A stretch of DNA of 64,000 nt from the NCBI RefSeq assembly GCF_014066305.1, contig NW_023501053.1:514501-578500 (forward strand), written 5' to 3'. Made by a program: the position numbers and the translations under genes. The stretch comes from Letharia columbiana (lineage: Eukaryota; Ascomycota; Lecanoromycetes; Lecanorales; Parmeliaceae). Positions 62,350-64,000 of this stretch are shown piece after piece (position 1 is the first letter of the stretch; each line of letters begins with the position of its first letter). The notes beneath the pieces are model-generated. The model had not been told where the DNA came from. It ran no database searches and worked only from the letters and a program-made list of their open reading frames with translations.

Positions 62350-62950
62350 CTCTTTAAGCGAAGTAAGTATACTTAAAAGACTACTATTTAAAGTACTTAT
62401 AATCTTCTTAACGTCTTAAATAATTAAGAAATAAATATATTAAACTCTTATAAAGAAATAATCTTATTTTAAACTTTATAGTAAAATTTTTTATTCTTAA
62501 TATCGAATAATTTTAATATATTTTAAAGAGGCTTTATTATTCTCTAGTATATCTAATATTCTTAATATCTATTCTTTCGAAGTATTTAAACTCCTCTTTA
62601 CTTTATTTTAAATCTTTCTTTCTTCTTTTTTATAGTAAAGTCTAATATTAAAAAAATAAATTAAATTAAGATCTTATTAGAGTAAATTAAGTTTTAATAA
62701 ATATTAATTCTATTAGATAATATCTCTAATAAGATAAACTTAATAGATATATTTTAAAATATCGCTAATAATTTATAATTATAATATTAAATTAAGTATT
62801 AACTCGACAAATTTATAATTATATTAAATAAAATTCGTTAGAAGCGAGATAATTTTTAAAAGATTATTATTCGATATTATATCGTTATAATAAAAAAGAA
62901 TCTAATTATAAATAATTTATATTAGATTTATAAAATAATTAAGAAGATAA
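62350..62950. other. Junction between H and the next Gypsy element
   Basis: RIP-degraded. It should contain the 5' end of H and the 5' LTR of the plus-strand element at its right, but no LTR pair can be tested because one partner lies outside the window. Confidence 0.35.
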
Positions 62951-64000
62951 ATTAATTAGTTTAAGACTTTTAGAAGAATATAATTTCTTTATAGCGAAAA
63001 GTTAATAGTCTTAAGATATAGTTAATAAAAGATTTATAACTATTATTAATCGAGAAGAAATATATATCTAGATATTTAAAAGAGAAATTAATTAAGATTT
63101 TAGATTTATCTCTATTTATCGATAATAGCGATCTTATTTAAAACGATTAATTCTTTAGAATAAAATAGAAATTTAAGATTAATAGCGATTATTATCTTAT
63201 TAAAAACTTTAAAATAACTTATATAATCTTATAACTTAGCGATAAGATTATATAATATATAATATATAGAAAACTTTAAAACTTTATTAACTTATATTAA
63301 TCTTTTATTAAGATTATAAATAAGTTAATTAATATTTATAAGAATTTAAATCGACGTAATAATATATTATATAATATATATACTCTATAATAAGAGACTT
63401 AAATCTTTATTAATTTCTATTTAAACTTTATTTAATTAGATATTATTCTTAATTATAATAAAACTCTTATATTAAAAAATTATCTTTTTAAGAAATTAAG
63501 AAAGAAATTAAAGAAGATATAATAGATTATAAAAGATTTTACTATCTTAAAGATTATAAAAGAATATCTTTAAAAGCTAAATAACTTATAACGTATTAAT
63601 TATAAGAATTTTAAGTTTATAAAAACTACTATTAAGTTAATTATAATATAAATATTAACGATAATACCCGCGATTAATATATATCTTATATTTATTATTA
63701 AGTTTAATTTAAATATAATTACTACGCCTCTAAATATTATAATTAATTTAAAATTAAGAGAATTAATATACTATAACTACGATAAGAAAGATTACTATTA
63801 AAAGAACTATATAATAACTACTTAAATCGAGATTAATAAAAAGATCTTTAAGAAGATATAACTTTACGCGATAGAAATAGATAAAGAATTTAAAATTAAT
63901 AACGTCGATATTACGAGTAGCGACGATTCTTCTTTAAATTTAGAAAATAAATAGCCTCTTTTAAAGTTATAATAAGAGATACTTATAAAGTATATCTAAT
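62950..64000 (+). pseudogene. Gypsy gag remnant with zinc knuckle, runs off the window
   Basis: Plus-strand Gag of a further Ty3/Gypsy element. From about 63110 the frame resembles the fungal Gypsy capsid region: FFRIKxKFKINSDYY, KITYIIL.LSDKII, INKLINIYKNLNRRNN, FINFYLNFI.LDIIL, LRKKLKKI, LKEYL.KLNNL.RINY-like. At 63769-63810 YYNYDKKDYY.KNY is a mutated CCHC zinc knuckle (C-x2-C-x3-G-H-x4-C; Cys and His codons now Tyr, Gly now Asp), which binds RNA. It continues with an acidic segment (ITSSDDSSLNLENK) towards protease outside the window. Confidence 0.82.
63769..63810 (+). other. Mutated CCHC zinc knuckle of Gag
   Basis: Exact CX2CX3GHX4C spacing with TAC, TAC, GAT, TAC and TAT at the five key positions. 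Each is one TpG- or CpA-type transition from Cys, Cys, Gly, His and Cys. Confidence 0.85.

Larger units (their letters stand above)
58860..62350 (-). mobile_element. Ty3/Gypsy element H, pol remnant
   Basis: Minus-strand Gypsy pol inferred from its RNase H and integrase (entries below), in the order RNase H then integrase. Reverse transcriptase should lie at about 61300-62350 but is not clearly legible. LTRs were not identified, so the limits are approximate. Confidence 0.7.

Noticed and set aside
1..64000. Mitochondrial, plastid, apicomplexan or bacterial AT-rich genome.
   Set aside because: The bias is CpA/TpG loss with CpG kept, not uniform AT richness. The content is nuclear fungal Copia, Gypsy and LINE elements. 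There are no dense ORFs, rRNA, tRNA or mitochondrial genes.

Overview
This is about 64 kb of extremely A+T-rich nuclear DNA from a filamentous ascomycete (Pezizomycotina), almost all of it transposon graveyard. The key sign is the mutation pattern. CpA and its complement TpG are nearly absent, TpA is in large excess and CpG persists, which is the signature of repeat-induced point mutation (RIP). CAG, CAA and TGG codons have become stops, so almost no open frame survives. Coding remnants can still be read by ignoring TAG/TAA and matching the flanking residues to known families. No intact host gene, tRNA, rRNA or CRISPR array was recognised. Family calls come from motifs read by eye, not from searches.

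Layout, left half (1-39.1 kb): a nested stack of retroelements, five levels deep. (1) E0, a plus-strand Ty1/Copia element, starts at 856 and carries two copies of a short repeat family (S). (2) E1, a minus-strand Copia element of the same LTR family, lies in E0. Its LTRs are at 6884-7032 and 38983-39134, both flanked by AATAA. (3) F, a plus-strand Ty3/Gypsy element (LTRs 9591-9782 and 34327-34518, TSD TTTAT), splits the E1 reverse transcriptase. (4) E2, another minus-strand Copia (9925-23356, TSD ATCGC), sits just inside the F 5' LTR. (5) A LINE (10834-17083, 16-bp TSD) sits in E2. A 435-bp MITE and a 159-bp insertion add further layers. F carries an extra coding region between pol and the 3' LTR, duplicated together with an LTR. 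The last 29 codons of its second copy have escaped RIP.

Right half (39.1-64 kb): a long degraded block (39.1-48.6 kb) with an unrecognised minus-strand coding remnant; a RIP-free island with an LTR-like end (48.6-49.5 kb); the 3' part of a Gypsy element with integrase and chromodomain (49.5-51.1 kb); a cluster of tandem repeats (54-55.9 kb), including an in-frame 42-codon repeat rich in Tyr, Gly, Glu and Gln, with S-family repeats on both sides; a minus-strand Gypsy element (about 59-62 kb); and the gag of a further plus-strand Gypsy element running off the right edge.

Together the window looks like an AT-isochore or pericentromeric or subtelomeric heterochromatin block. The best leads are the accessory ORF of F, the Y/G/Q-rich repeat array, the S family, the unequal RIP between LTR partners, and the unidentified minus-strand coding block at 43.5-45.8 kb.
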